From Deltaproteobacteria bacterium (GTDB lineage: Bacteria > Myxococcota_A > UBA9042 > PHBI01): a stretch of DNA of 64,000 nucleotides. The stretch lies in assembly GCA_020632715.1 (NCBI GenBank), contig JACKFA010000005.1, positions 310,001-374,000 on the forward strand, written 5' to 3'. Position numbers and translations under genes: made by a program. Below, in pieces: positions 8,093 to 16,444 of this stretch (positions are counted from its first letter, which is position 1; each line of letters begins with the position of its first letter). Below the pieces are notes generated by a model, which saw only the letters and a program-made list of their open reading frames with translations, did not search any database and was not told the origin of the DNA.

Positions 8093-11000
8093 ATGCGACA
8101 CATCCGCCTCGCGACCGCGCTCTGCGCGCTCGCCGCGGTCGCCGGCTGCGCCGACGACGGCGGCGTCCCCAGCGCGCCTCCCGCCCCCGCCGCCCGGGCG
8201 ACCGGCGCGCTGACGCTCACCGTCCCGGGGGATCACGCCACGATCCAGGCCGCGATCGACGCCGCCCACCCCGGCGACGTCGTGACGCTGACGGCGCCGA
8301 GCTACCGCGAGGACGTGGCGCTCCGCGCGGGCGTCACCCTCCGCGGCCAGGGCGCGGGCGCGACCGTCGTCTTCGGGCGCGTGACCGCCTCCTTCGCCGA
8401 CGGGGCCGCGGTCGAGCGCCTGACGGTCGACGGCAGCCTGAGCCCGGCCGGCGCGGTCGGCGTCGCCCTCCGCGGCGGCGCCTACACGCTCCGCGGCGTC
8501 GAGGTGCGGCGCGCCGGCGGCGCCGGGGTCACCATCGACGGCGTCGGCCAGCCGGCCCTCGTCGACGGCGCCCACCTCCACAACAACGGCGGCGACGGCC
8601 TCGTCGTCGTGGCCGCCCCCGGGACGCGCGTCGTGAACACGGTCGCCGCGCTGAACGGCGGCAGCGGTGTGCGCGTGCGCGACACGTCGTCGCCGGCCCC
8701 CCTCGTCGCCCACTGCGCCCTCGTCGCGAACGGCCACGGGAGCGGCGGCGCCGGCGCCCGCTTCGACACCGGCGGCGCGCGCCTCGTGAACAGCGTCGTC
8801 ACCGCCAACGACCGCGGCGTCAGCTGCGGCGCCGCGTGCGCCGGCAACGGGCACGACGTCGTCTGGGGCAACGTCGGCGACTACGACGGCGCCGCCGTGG
8901 CCGCCGCGAGCGACGTCCGCCGCGACCCGCGCCTCGTCGCGCCCGCCGAGGGGGACTACCGCCTGCGCCCGGACTCGCCGGCCATCGACGCGGGGGATCC
9001 GACCATCTCGGCGCCCCTCGACGCCGCGGGCGCCCCGCGCCCCGCCGGCGCCGGCCCCGACATCGGCGCCTTCGAGCGCGCCAGCGCTGAGGGCCCGGGG
9101 GCCTCGCTCGTCATCACCGAGGTCATGGCGAACCCGCTCGACGAGGCCGTCGGCGAGTTCGTCGAGGTGCTGAACGCGGGCGCGACCCCGGTCGACCTCG
9201 CCGGGCTCGTGCTCGACGACGGCGACAGCGCCGACGTCCTCGTGCCCTTCGGGGGCGGGCCGACGGTCGTCGCGCCCGGCGCGTACGCGCTGATCGTCGA
9301 CCCGGACCACGCCCCGTCCGCGTTCGCCATCCCGGCGGGCGTCGTGGTCGTGACGACGGGGGACGCGACGCTCGGGAGCGGGCTCGCGACGAGCGATCCG
9401 GTGACCCTCTGGGACGGCGCGCACGCCGTCGTCATCGACGCCTTCAGCTTCCCCTTCGACCCGGGCAACGGCAACAGCGTGGAGAAGGACGTCATCGCCG
9501 ACGGCGACGTCGCCACGAACTGGGTCCGGAGCCCGTGCGGGAGCTCGCCCGGGCGCCCGAACTGCGCGTCGGCGCCGCCGGCGGCCACGTCGCGCGCGAT
9601 CGTCATCACCGAGGTCATGGCGAACCCGCTCGACGAGGCGACGGGCGAGTTCGTGGAGCTCGAGAACCGCGGCGTCTCCTCGGTGGACCTCGCGACGCTC
9701 GTGCTCGACGACGGCGACGCGACCGACGCGCTCGGCCCGTGGCAGGGGGGCGCGACGGTGCTCGCGCCGGGGCGGCTCGCGGTCGTCGTGGACCCCGACT
9801 ACGCAGGCCAGTACGCGATCCCCGCCGAGGCGCTCGTCGTGACCGTGGCGTCGTCGGCGACGCTCGGGAACGGGCTCTCGACGAGCGACCCGATCGCGGT
9901 GACGGACGCGGCGGGGGTCGAGCTCGACCGCTGGGGCGCGCCCTTCGACCCGGGCAACGGGGTCAGCGCGGAGCGGACGGCCACGGGCTTCGCGGCGTCC
10001 CTGTGCGCGAGCGGGTCGTCGCCGGGCGCGACCGGCTGCGCGCCGGCGGGCGGCGGGTCGCCCGCGCTCGGGCTCGTGATCACCGAGGTCATGGCGAACC
10101 CGCTCGACGAGGACACCGGCGAGTTCGTGGAGATCTTCAACGCCGGCACCGCGCCCGTCGACCTCGCCGGCTTCCGCCTCGACGACGGCGACCGCGAGGA
10201 GGCCCTCGTCGCCTTCGGCGGCGGCACGGTGCTCGCCCCCGGCGCGTTCGCGGTCGTGCTCGACGCCGAGTACGCCGACGACTACGCGATCCCGAGCGGC
10301 ACGCTGCGCCTCCGCACGCCGGACACCTCGATCGGCTCGGGCCTCGGCACGGGCGACCCGATCACGTTGCGCGCGCCGACGGGCGCGGCCGCCGTGTCGA
10401 CCTTCGCGCACCCCTTCAACCCGGGGAACGGCGTCAGCGCCGAGCGGGTGGCCGTCGACGCCCCCGACCGCCCCGAGAGCTGGGTCGCGTCGGCGTGCGG
10501 CGCGACGCCCGGCGCGGCCGACTGCAGCGGCGCCACGCCGGCGCCCGTCGAGGCGCCGTGGGTGGTCGCGGGCGTCGTGGTGAGCGAGATCATGGCGAAC
10601 CCCATCGACGAGAGCAGCGGCGAGTACGTGGAGCTCTACAACGCCGGCCCCGCGCCGGTGGACCTCGCGGGCTGGCGCCTCGGCGACGACGACGCGAGCG
10701 ACCCGCTGGTCGCCTGGGGTGGCGGCGGCACGGTGCTCGCGCCGGGCGGCTACGCGGTCGTGCTCGACCCCGACGACGCAGGCGACACCTACGCGATCCC
10801 GGCGGGGGCCCTCCGGCTCACCGTCGCGGACAGCGCCATCGCGAACGGCCTCGCGACGAACGACCCGATCGCGCTCGCGACCCCTGACGGCGCGGGGAGC
10901 CGCGTCGTGGCGACGTTCTCGTTCCCCTTCAACCCGGGCAACGGCCGCAGCGTCGAGCGCGTGGCGCTCACGGGCGGCGACGTCGCGGCGAGCTGGGCGG

Positions 11001-13477
11001 CCTCGACCTGCGCGCGGGCGCGCGGCGACGCCAACAACGACGCCTCGCCGGGCGCGAAGAACTGCGCCGACCCGGCGGGCGCGCCGACGGGCGGGCGCGC
11101 GGCCGGCCAGCCCTGCCCCGAGGGCGGCGCGGACTGCGCCTCCGGGCTCTGCGCCGTGAACACCGTGACGGGCGCGACGAGCTGCGCCGCGAGCTGCGCC
11201 GGCGGGGCGAGCTGCCCAGCGGGGACGGCCTGCGTGGCCTCCCTCGACGCGACCTGGCCGAGCCTGTGCGTGGTCGACGCGAGCGCGCCGGCGGCGGCGC
11301 CCGCGGTGGTCATCAACGAGCTCGTCTACGACGGCCCCGGGAGCGACACGGAGGTCTTCGTGGAGCTCCGCGGGGCGCCGGGGACGGTGCTCGACGGGCT
11401 CGAGCTCGTCGGGGTCAACGGCGCCAACGGCGACGCCTACGGCGCGGTCGCCCTGAGCGGCGTCGTCGGGGCGGACGGCTACTTCGTCGTGGCGCACCCG
11501 GGCGGGAGCGCGGCGCTGCTCGCGGCGGCCGACCAGCTGTCGGCGAAGGTCGACTTCCAGAACGGGCCCGACAGCGTCGTCCTGCGCTGGCAGGGGGAGG
11601 CCGTGGACGCCGTCGGCTACGGGGTCTTCGGGGCGGGGACGAGCTTCGCGGGCGAGGGCGCGGCGGCGGCCGACCAGGGGCCGGGGGAGGGGCTGTCGCG
11701 CCTCCCGGACGGGCGTGACACGGGGAGCAACGCCGCGGACTTCGCGCTGGCGCCGCCGACCCCCGGGGCGCCGAACGCGGCGGCGGCGGCGCCGAAGGTC
11801 GCGTCGCGGCTCCTCATCAGCGAGGTCGTGGTGTCGCCGACGGCGGCCGAGATGGTGGAGATCCTGAACCCCGGCTCGGCGCCCGTGGACCTGTCGGACG
11901 TGTACCTCGCCGACTACCACGCCTACCACCTCATCACGACGGGCGGCGGCGCGCCGTCGGCCGCGGACTTCCGCCTGCGCTTCCCGGCGGGGGCGACGAT
12001 CGCGCCGGGCGCCTACGTGACGGTGTCGCTCGAGACGGACGCGCACTTCCTCTCGGAGCACGGCGTGTACCCGGACTTCGACCTCGCCGAGGGCGGGCCG
12101 GCGCCGGCGATGCGCGGCGAGCACACGGGGAGCGCGTCGCTCTCGAACGCGCAGGAGGCGCTGACGCTCTTCTGGTGGGACGGCGCGAGCGACCTCGTGG
12201 TCGACCTCGACTACGTCGCGTGGGGCGGGACGGTCGAGGGCACCGACAAGACCGGCGTCGTCGTGGGGTCGAGCGCCTACCGCGCGGACACGCCGCTGTC
12301 GGATCAGCGGCCGGTCGCGGCGCCCGGGAGCGCGAGCGTCACGCGCTGCGACGTCACGGAGGGGGCGGAGCGGCGGAGCGGCGGCAACGGGCTCGGCGGC
12401 GACGACGAGACGAGCGAGGACCTCGACGCGACGTTCCAGCTGCTCGCGGTGGCGTCGCCGGGCGGCCCGGGCGACTGCGCGGCGGCGTGCGTGCCGGCCT
12501 GCGGCGGGGCGGCCTGCGGGGACGACGGCTGCGGCGGGAGCTGCGGGAGCTGCGGCGGGGAGCAGGTCTGCGACGACGGCGCCTGCGTGACGCCCGCGTC
12601 GTCGCTCGGGCTCGCGGAGGTGGCGGGGTTCGCGCCGCCGGCGGGCTGGGCGCCGGTGGAGGAGCTGGTGCTGCTCCGGAGCGCGGCCGAGTACCAGGCG
12701 CACTTCGGGGCGGCGCCGCCGGCGGGCGTGAGCTTCGCGGGGCGGTGGGCGATCTTCTGGTCGGCCGGGCTCCGGGACCTGCCGTTCGGGGTGGCGCGGG
12801 TGACGGAGGTGGTCGACAACACGACGGAGCTCTTCGTGTTCCACGAGCTGCAGGTGCCGGGCGAGGGGTGCGAGGCGCTCGACTATGGGGCGCCGGTCAC
12901 GACGCTCGTGACGTTCCCGGCGCCGGCGAGCGGGGCGACGGCGCTGGTGCCGATCTTCGGCGAGGACGAGGTCGACTGCGGGGCGGGCGGGCGGCCGGAG
13001 GGCGCGGACTGCGACGCGGAGGTAGCGTGCGGGGCGGAGCTCATCTGCGCGGGGACGACGTTCGGGGGCGGGGGGATCTGTTTTCCGAGCTGGATGCACC
13101 AGCGCTTCGACAGCGGCGCGGCCAGGGCGATCCCGGACGGCGACGAGGGCGGCGTGCGCAGCGTCATCGACGTGTCGGGCCTCGCGTCCGTGGCGATGGA
13201 CGTGATCGTGTGGGTGGAGGTGGTCCACCCGAACCCGGGCCAGCTCACGGTGACGCTGCTCGCGCCGCCGAGCTGGGAGGGGGAGTACAACTACGCGGAC
13301 GTGCTCTTCGACCGGGGCGCGGGGAGCGGCGGCGGCGTGAGCCTGCACGCGCCGACGTTCTTCTACCCGGGGGACGAGGCGGTGAACGGCGCGTGGACGC
13401 TGGTGGTCGTGGACCACGCGGGCGGCGCGGTCGGGACGGTGCGGTGGGGGCTCGAGCTCACGAGCCGCTGGGACTGA
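8093..13477 (+). CDS. Giant surface lipoprotein: beta-helix, lamin-tail repeats, P-domain
   Basis: A 1794-aa lipoprotein (signal MRHIRLATALCALAAVAGC). Residues ~40-330 form a right-handed beta-helix-like repeat region (pectate-lyase/NosD type: TIQAAIDAAHPGDVVTL). Four lamin-tail-domain (LTD) repeats follow at about 338, 502, 660 and 827, each starting V-I-T/S-E-V/I-MANP-L/I-DE. A Cys-rich module (~1004-1062), two more divergent LTDs (~1073, ~1240), a second Cys-rich module (~1463-1500) and a C-terminal proprotein-convertase P-like domain (~1667-1794, ending WGLELTSRWD) complete it. LTDs in secreted bacterial proteins are associated with adhesion or substrate binding. No catalytic domain is evident, so a cell-surface scaffold or adhesin role is inferred. 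ATG 8093 is chosen for the lipobox. Confidence 0.88.
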   Translation: MRHIRLATALCALAAVAGCADDGGVPSAPPAPAARATGALTLTVPGDHATIQAAIDAAHPGDVVTLTAPSYREDVALRAGVTLRGQGAGATVVFGRVTASFADGAAVERLTVDGSLSPAGAVGVALRGGAYTLRGVEVRRAGGAGVTIDGVGQPALVDGAHLHNNGGDGLVVVAAPGTRVVNTVAALNGGSGVRVRDTSSPAPLVAHCALVANGHGSGGAGARFDTGGARLVNSVVTANDRGVSCGAACAGNGHDVVWGNVGDYDGAAVAAASDVRRDPRLVAPAEGDYRLRPDSPAIDAGDPTISAPLDAAGAPRPAGAGPDIGAFERASAEGPGASLVITEVMANPLDEAVGEFVEVLNAGATPVDLAGLVLDDGDSADVLVPFGGGPTVVAPGAYALIVDPDHAPSAFAIPAGVVVVTTGDATLGSGLATSDPVTLWDGAHAVVIDAFSFPFDPGNGNSVEKDVIADGDVATNWVRSPCGSSPGRPNCASAPPAATSRAIVITEVMANPLDEATGEFVELENRGVSSVDLATLVLDDGDATDALGPWQGGATVLAPGRLAVVVDPDYAGQYAIPAEALVVTVASSATLGNGLSTSDPIAVTDAAGVELDRWGAPFDPGNGVSAERTATGFAASLCASGSSPGATGCAPAGGGSPALGLVITEVMANPLDEDTGEFVEIFNAGTAPVDLAGFRLDDGDREEALVAFGGGTVLAPGAFAVVLDAEYADDYAIPSGTLRLRTPDTSIGSGLGTGDPITLRAPTGAAAVSTFAHPFNPGNGVSAERVAVDAPDRPESWVASACGATPGAADCSGATPAPVEAPWVVAGVVVSEIMANPIDESSGEYVELYNAGPAPVDLAGWRLGDDDASDPLVAWGGGGTVLAPGGYAVVLDPDDAGDTYAIPAGALRLTVADSAIANGLATNDPIALATPDGAGSRVVATFSFPFNPGNGRSVERVALTGGDVAASWAASTCARARGDANNDASPGAKNCADPAGAPTGGRAAGQPCPEGGADCASGLCAVNTVTGATSCAASCAGGASCPAGTACVASLDATWPSLCVVDASAPAAAPAVVINELVYDGPGSDTEVFVELRGAPGTVLDGLELVGVNGANGDAYGAVALSGVVGADGYFVVAHPGGSAALLAAADQLSAKVDFQNGPDSVVLRWQGEAVDAVGYGVFGAGTSFAGEGAAAADQGPGEGLSRLPDGRDTGSNAADFALAPPTPGAPNAAAAAPKVASRLLISEVVVSPTAAEMVEILNPGSAPVDLSDVYLADYHAYHLITTGGGAPSAADFRLRFPAGATIAPGAYVTVSLETDAHFLSEHGVYPDFDLAEGGPAPAMRGEHTGSASLSNAQEALTLFWWDGASDLVVDLDYVAWGGTVEGTDKTGVVVGSSAYRADTPLSDQRPVAAPGSASVTRCDVTEGAERRSGGNGLGGDDETSEDLDATFQLLAVASPGGPGDCAAACVPACGGAACGDDGCGGSCGSCGGEQVCDDGACVTPASSLGLAEVAGFAPPAGWAPVEELVLLRSAAEYQAHFGAAPPAGVSFAGRWAIFWSAGLRDLPFGVARVTEVVDNTTELFVFHELQVPGEGCEALDYGAPVTTLVTFPAPASGATALVPIFGEDEVDCGAGGRPEGADCDAEVACGAELICAGTTFGGGGICFPSWMHQRFDSGAARAIPDGDEGGVRSVIDVSGLASVAMDVIVWVEVVHPNPGQLTVTLLAPPSWEGEYNYADVLFDRGAGSGGGVSLHAPTFFYPGDEAVNGAWTLVVVDHAGGAVGTVRWGLELTSRWD

Positions 13478-13488
13478 CGGGGGCGCCG

Positions 13489-14460
13489 ATGAGGGTGTTG
13501 GACGTGATGATGGCCGCGGTGGTGGCGGGCGCGCTCGCGCTCGGGGCGTGCGGGAGCGACGGCGGCGGCGCGGCGGACACGGTGGACAGCGGGGTCGCGG
13601 ACGCGGACGCGGACACCGACGCCGGCGCGGACGCCGACGCGGACGCCGACACCGACGCCGCCCCCGACACCGACGCCGACGCCGACGCCGACGCGGTCGC
13701 CGACGCGGTCGCCGACGCCGACGCCGACGCGGACACCGACGCGGGCGGCGCCTGCGCCTCGCCCTGCGACTGCCCGCAGGGCTACGACTGCGTGGACGAC
13801 GCCTGCACGCTCGGGATCGAGGCCGTCCTCTGCTGCGCGAGCGCCGGCTGCCCGGCGGACGCGGTCTGCGTCACGCCCGCGGGCGGGTCGGGGCTCTGCG
13901 GGGTCGAGACGTCGCCGGCCTTCGGGCAGGTGGTCATCAACGAGGTGCTGACGGACGGCGCGACCGACGGCGATCCCAACGGCGACGGCGACCGCGGCGA
14001 CGCCGTCGGCGACGAGTTCGTCGAGCTCCTGAACGTCTCGGGCGGGGCGGTCTCGCTCGCGGGGTTCCGCCTCTTCGACTCGGACCTCGCGACGCCGCGG
14101 CACACGTTCGCCGCGGGGGCGGCGCTCGCCGCGGGCAAGGCGCTCGTCGTATTCGGCGGCGGCACGGCCCCCGAGGACACCGGCGGCGCCTCGTTCGTCG
14201 TCGCCAACGCGGCCGACCCGGGCTTCTCCTTCGGGCTCGCGCTCGACAACGCGGGCGACGCGCTGCGCCTCGTCGACGCCGACGGGAGGCTCGTCGCGCT
14301 CTTCAGCTACGGCCCCGGCGGCGAGCTGCCGGCGCCGAGCGACGAGAGCGCGACCCGGAGCCCCGACGGGACCGGCCCCTTCGTGGGGCACACGGCCGCC
14401 GACGGCGCCGCGGGCGCGATCTTCTCGCCCGGCACGCGCGTCGACGGCGCGTCGTTCTGA
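13489..14460 (+). CDS. Lamin-tail-domain lipoprotein with Asp-Ala linker, 323 aa
   Basis: The gene starts 11 bases after the giant LTD protein and is probably cotranscribed. The lipoprotein signal (MRVLDVMMAAVVAGALALGAC) is followed by a ~60-residue linker made almost only of Asp, Ala and Thr (repeated DADADTDA), a small Cys-rich module (CASPCDCPQGYDCVDDAC) and one lamin-tail domain (VVINEVLTDG ... DEFVELLNVSGGAVSLAGF ... GDALRLVDADGRLVALFSYG). The acidic linker probably spaces the domain from the outer membrane and may bind divalent cations (inference). Shared domain type and adjacency suggest it works with the upstream protein. Confidence 0.86.
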   Translation: MRVLDVMMAAVVAGALALGACGSDGGGAADTVDSGVADADADTDAGADADADADTDAAPDTDADADADAVADAVADADADADTDAGGACASPCDCPQGYDCVDDACTLGIEAVLCCASAGCPADAVCVTPAGGSGLCGVETSPAFGQVVINEVLTDGATDGDPNGDGDRGDAVGDEFVELLNVSGGAVSLAGFRLFDSDLATPRHTFAAGAALAAGKALVVFGGGTAPEDTGGASFVVANAADPGFSFGLALDNAGDALRLVDADGRLVALFSYGPGGELPAPSDESATRSPDGTGPFVGHTAADGAAGAIFSPGTRVDGASF

Positions 14461-14509
14461 TCGGTTGCCGAGGTTCCTCGCGCGCCGCCGCGGTGGTAGC
14501 CTACGCGCC

Positions 14510-14839
14510 ATGAGCGGCGGCGACGACGACACCGACGGCCTGCGGGCGCGCGTCGAGGCGACGATGGGCCCCGTGCGCGGGAGCGACCTGGTCGCTCACC
14601 TCGGCCGTGACGCGGTCCTCGTGGTGGCGCCCGCGCTCGACCTCGTCGCGTGCGCGCTCGCCGTCGTGCGGGACGACGCGGAGGCCGTCCGGGGCTGGGT
14701 CGCCTCAGGGGCGCTCCGCAAGCCGACCGCCGCGGAGCACGCGGCCGCGCGGGACGACGCCGACGCGCGCTGGCTCGCCGTGGTCGTGCAGCCCTACGTG
14801 CTCGTGCAGGCGCTCGCGCCGCCGGTGGCCGTGAGCTGA
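14510..14839 (+). CDS. DUF2288-family protein, 109 aa
   Basis: A small cytoplasmic protein whose order of motifs matches DUF2288: LRARVEATMGPVRGSDLVAH, DAVLVVAPALDLVACALAV, then WLAVVVQPYVLVQAL. The family has no assigned function as far as I know. The start at 14510 (MSGGDDDTDG) is preferred to the upstream Arg-rich start at 14465. It lies 49 bases after the lamin-tail lipoprotein and is convergent with the phosphoesterase gene, whose stop codon is 18 bases away. No functional link to either neighbour is apparent. Confidence 0.72.
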   Translation: MSGGDDDTDGLRARVEATMGPVRGSDLVAHLGRDAVLVVAPALDLVACALAVVRDDAEAVRGWVASGALRKPTAAEHAAARDDADARWLAVVVQPYVLVQALAPPVAVS

Positions 14840-14857
14840 GCGCCGCGGCGGCCCGCG

Positions 14858-16375
14858 CTACTCCTCGCCGTCGTGGCCGCCGGTGACGGTGAAGTCGTGG
14901 ATGACGGCGCCGTCGACGTTCACGGCCTCGACGTGGAGCTCGTCGCCGTCGAGGGTCGCGCGCAGGAAGTGGAACTCGTGGAGGGTCACGGCGATCTCGG
15001 GCCAGGTGCCGACGCGCCAGATGTCGAAGGGCCCGCGCGTGTCGATGGCGCCGCCCGCGCCGCCCGTCGTGACCCAGGTGATGCCGCCCTCGGTCTCGGG
15101 CGTGTAGGCGTAGAGGTGGTTGTGGCCGTTGAAGACGATGTCCACGCCGTAGCTCTCGAGGAGCGGCTCGAGGTCCTCGCGCACCCAGGGCGCCTCCATG
15201 GCGTTCGTGAAGGCGAGGAGCCCGCCGAACCACCACTCCACGCGCGGCGGCTTGTGGAAGGCGGCGGCGCGGACGCGCGCGGTGCGGGCGGCGGGTGAGG
15301 AGAGCGCGGCGTCGACGCAGGCGCGCTGGCCGGTCGCGCCGTCGAGGCCGAGGTCGGTGTCGAGGAAGAGCACGAAGAGGCCGCCGTAGCGCCAGCCGAA
15401 GCAGTGCTCGTCGCCCGGCTGCGAGAGGTACTCGGAGAAGAGCTCGGCGTCGGGGTCGCCGTAGCGCTCGTGGTTGCCGGCGGCGACGAGGAAGGGGACC
15501 TCGTCGGCGAAGGGGGCGAGCGGGACGAAGAGCTGCGAGCGGTACTCCGCGCGGGTGCCGTTCTGGACGCAGTCGCCGACGGAGAGGGCGAAGTCGGGGT
15601 CGAAGTCCGACGCCGCGCGCATCCACGGGATGAGGTCGGAGAAGGTGCCGGGGCCGTTCTGGTTGTCGCCCCAGACGATGAAGCGGAGGGGGCGCGGGTC
15701 GTCGTCGGGCGGGGCCGTGCGGACGTGGCGGACGGGGAGCGCGCCGCCGTCGTAGACGACGCGGTAGGAGGCGACCGAGCCCGGCGCGAGGCCCGTGAGG
15801 CGGAGCTCGTGGGTGCGGCGCGCGGAGGGCTCGGAGAGGGTCTGGCCGAGCGCGTCGGTGGGGCCGAAGTCGACGCGGCCGATGAGCGGGGTGGTGGTCT
15901 CCCAGCGGACGCTGACCTCGGTCTCAGTGACCCACATGAGGTAGGGCGGCCCGGAGAGGAGGGAGGTGTCGGCGGGAGGGAGGTCCTCGGGGGTGGCGGC
16001 CGTGTCGGGGGCGGTGTCCGTGTCGGCGGCCGTGTCCGTGTCGGGGGCGGTGGCCGTGTCCGCGGCCGTGGCCGTGTCCGTGGCCGTGTCCGTGGCGGTG
16101 TCCGCGGCCGTGTCGGGGTCGGAGGCTGCGTCCGGGTCGGCGTCGGCGTTGGGGTCGGCGTCGCCGTCGGGGTCGGGGTCGGAGACCGCGTCGCTGACGC
16201 CGTCCGCGCCCGCGTCCGCGTCCGCCGCCGCGACGTCGGGCGTGACGACGTCGACCGGCACGGCGTCCTCGCGCCCGGCGATCGGGTCGTCGCCGAGGCA
16301 CCCGCCCACGCTCACGGCGAGCACGAGGAGCGCGAGCTCCGCGAGGGGCGATCGGGTTCGTCGCTGGAAGACCAC
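14858..16375 (-). CDS. Lipoprotein metallophosphoesterase (purple-acid-phosphatase-like)
   Basis: A 505-aa lipoprotein (lipobox VGGC, residues ~27-30) with a ~95-residue Asp/Ala/Thr-rich linker. A fibronectin-III-like domain (PPYLMWVTETEVSVRWETTT) precedes a calcineurin-like phosphoesterase domain with its metal-binding motifs in order: WGDNQ, SVGDCVQNG, AGNHERYGD and FNGHNHLYAY. The Fn3-then-metallophosphatase arrangement is that of purple acid phosphatases, acting on phosphate esters outside the cell. The substrate is unknown. GTG 16375 is the start that gives the signal peptide. It is divergent from the sacsin-like gene across a 69-bp gap that must hold both promoters. Confidence 0.88.
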   Translation of the reverse strand: MVFQRRTRSPLAELALLVLAVSVGGCLGDDPIAGREDAVPVDVVTPDVAAADADAGADGVSDAVSDPDPDGDADPNADADPDAASDPDTAADTATDTATDTATAADTATAPDTDTAADTDTAPDTAATPEDLPPADTSLLSGPPYLMWVTETEVSVRWETTTPLIGRVDFGPTDALGQTLSEPSARRTHELRLTGLAPGSVASYRVVYDGGALPVRHVRTAPPDDDPRPLRFIVWGDNQNGPGTFSDLIPWMRAASDFDPDFALSVGDCVQNGTRAEYRSQLFVPLAPFADEVPFLVAAGNHERYGDPDAELFSEYLSQPGDEHCFGWRYGGLFVLFLDTDLGLDGATGQRACVDAALSSPAARTARVRAAAFHKPPRVEWWFGGLLAFTNAMEAPWVREDLEPLLESYGVDIVFNGHNHLYAYTPETEGGITWVTTGGAGGAIDTRGPFDIWRVGTWPEIAVTLHEFHFLRATLDGDELHVEAVNVDGAVIHDFTVTGGHDGEE

Positions 16376-16444
16376 GCGGCATGATAGCCGCCGCCCGCGT
16401 CAGCGCAATTGTCACGTCGCGCGGCACGCCCTACCGTCGGCCTC

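Noticed and set aside
7805..13417. Minus-strand frame of 1870 codons opposite the collagen-like and lamin-tail genes
   Set aside because: It mirrors the codon bias of the plus strand and has low-complexity Arg/Ala composition, while the plus strand has clear domains and signal peptides.
16409..16444. TTG start at 16409 for the sacsin-like gene
   Set aside because: The added residues (MSRRAARPTVGL) lie in the divergent promoter gap. GTG 16445 is more plausible, although neither has a strong ribosome site.
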